This document shows positions 4,906 to 5,153 of a DNA stretch of 5,153 nt, in pieces; the first letter of the stretch is position 1; each line of letters starts with the position of its first letter. Source of the DNA: Clostridiales bacterium UBA6468 (GTDB lineage: Bacteria > Bacillota > Clostridia > Oscillospirales > Oscillospiraceae); the NCBI GenBank assembly GCA_002436765.1, contig DJNI01000034.1, positions 14,965 to 20,117 on the forward strand, given 5' to 3'. The position numbers and the translations under genes were made by a program. The notes under the pieces are model-generated. The model saw nothing but the letters and a program-made list of their open reading frames with translations. It had not been told where the DNA came from and made no database searches.

Positions 4906-5153
4906 ATGAGTACTGTTTCTGATTATTTCGGCTGCCTGGTATTTGATGATCGGGTGATGAAGGCCAATCTTTCCGCCGACGTCTATGCGTCGCTGCGCAA
5001 AACCATCGACGAGGGCGCGAAGCTGGACGCTTCCGTCGCCAACGCGGTGGCCGCTGCCATGAAGGACTGGGCTGTCGCCCATGGCGCGACCCACTACACC
5101 CACTGGTTCCTTCCCCTCACAGGCGCGAGCGCGGAAAAGCACGACGCTTTCCT
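4906..5153 (+). CDS. glnN: Glutamine synthetase type III, N-terminal part (runs off window)
   Basis: The first 82 codons are open to the window edge, and the rest of the gene lies outside. Type III glutamine synthetases are large (around 700 residues) dodecameric enzymes that make glutamine from glutamate and ammonia. They are typical of Bacteroidetes, many Clostridia and cyanobacteria. The visible part contains YFGCLVFDDRVMKANL (7-22), the helix YASLRKTIDEGAKLD, then AMKDWAVAHGATHYTHWFLP and LTGASAEKHDAF. This last block matches the conserved GSIII THWFxPLTGxTAEKHDxF segment. It has its own strong promoter and an attenuated leader, divergent from the glnA-ANTAR operon. Expression is thus probably set by antitermination according to nitrogen status. 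Whether the full gene is intact cannot be judged here. Confidence 0.93.
   Translation, partial: MSTVSDYFGCLVFDDRVMKANLSADVYASLRKTIDEGAKLDASVANAVAAAMKDWAVAHGATHYTHWFLPLTGASAEKHDAF

Overview
The window looks like chromosome of a spore-forming member of the Clostridia, probably a moderately GC-rich gut-type Oscillospiraceae/Ruminococcaceae relative. The reasons are a YunB-type sporulation gene, strong AGGAGG ribosome sites, a type III glutamine synthetase (GSIII), and a short clostridial-style type I glutamine synthetase with an ANTAR regulator gene. The lineage is inferred from gene content only. No mobile element, CRISPR array, tRNA or rRNA is visible.

Left half (1-2710, + strand): yunB (68-715) and ligA (693-2666) overlap by 23 bases and probably form a co-transcribed, translationally coupled pair. 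LigA is a complete NAD-dependent DNA ligase with all expected domains. A GC hairpin at 2671-2704 lies between ligA and the convergent minus-strand genes and can serve both as a terminator.

Right half (2727-5153): a nitrogen-assimilation locus. On the minus strand, a glutamine synthetase-like gene (4552-3347) is followed after 35 bases by an ANTAR-domain regulator with a degenerate receiver (3311-2727). On the plus strand, the first 82 codons of a type III glutamine synthetase, glnN (from 4906), run off the window. The 353-base gap between the divergent genes holds two near-perfect vegetative promoters facing away from each other, a shared A/T tract, and short CCCGGAA repeats. In the glnN leader there is an intrinsic terminator whose 5' arm can refold into a hairpin with an AAGGAC hexaloop, the kind of loop (A at 1, G at 4) that ANTAR proteins bind.

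Proposed working: the ANTAR protein, which has lost the receiver phosphorylation site, would bind the glnN leader RNA and block the terminator. The co-transcribed GS-like protein is short at its C-terminus and appears to carry Lys in place of the ammonia-site flap Glu. It may be a second synthetase or a nitrogen sensor that controls the regulator, comparable to AmiC with AmiR. The architecture is read from the sequence; the regulatory circuit is inference.
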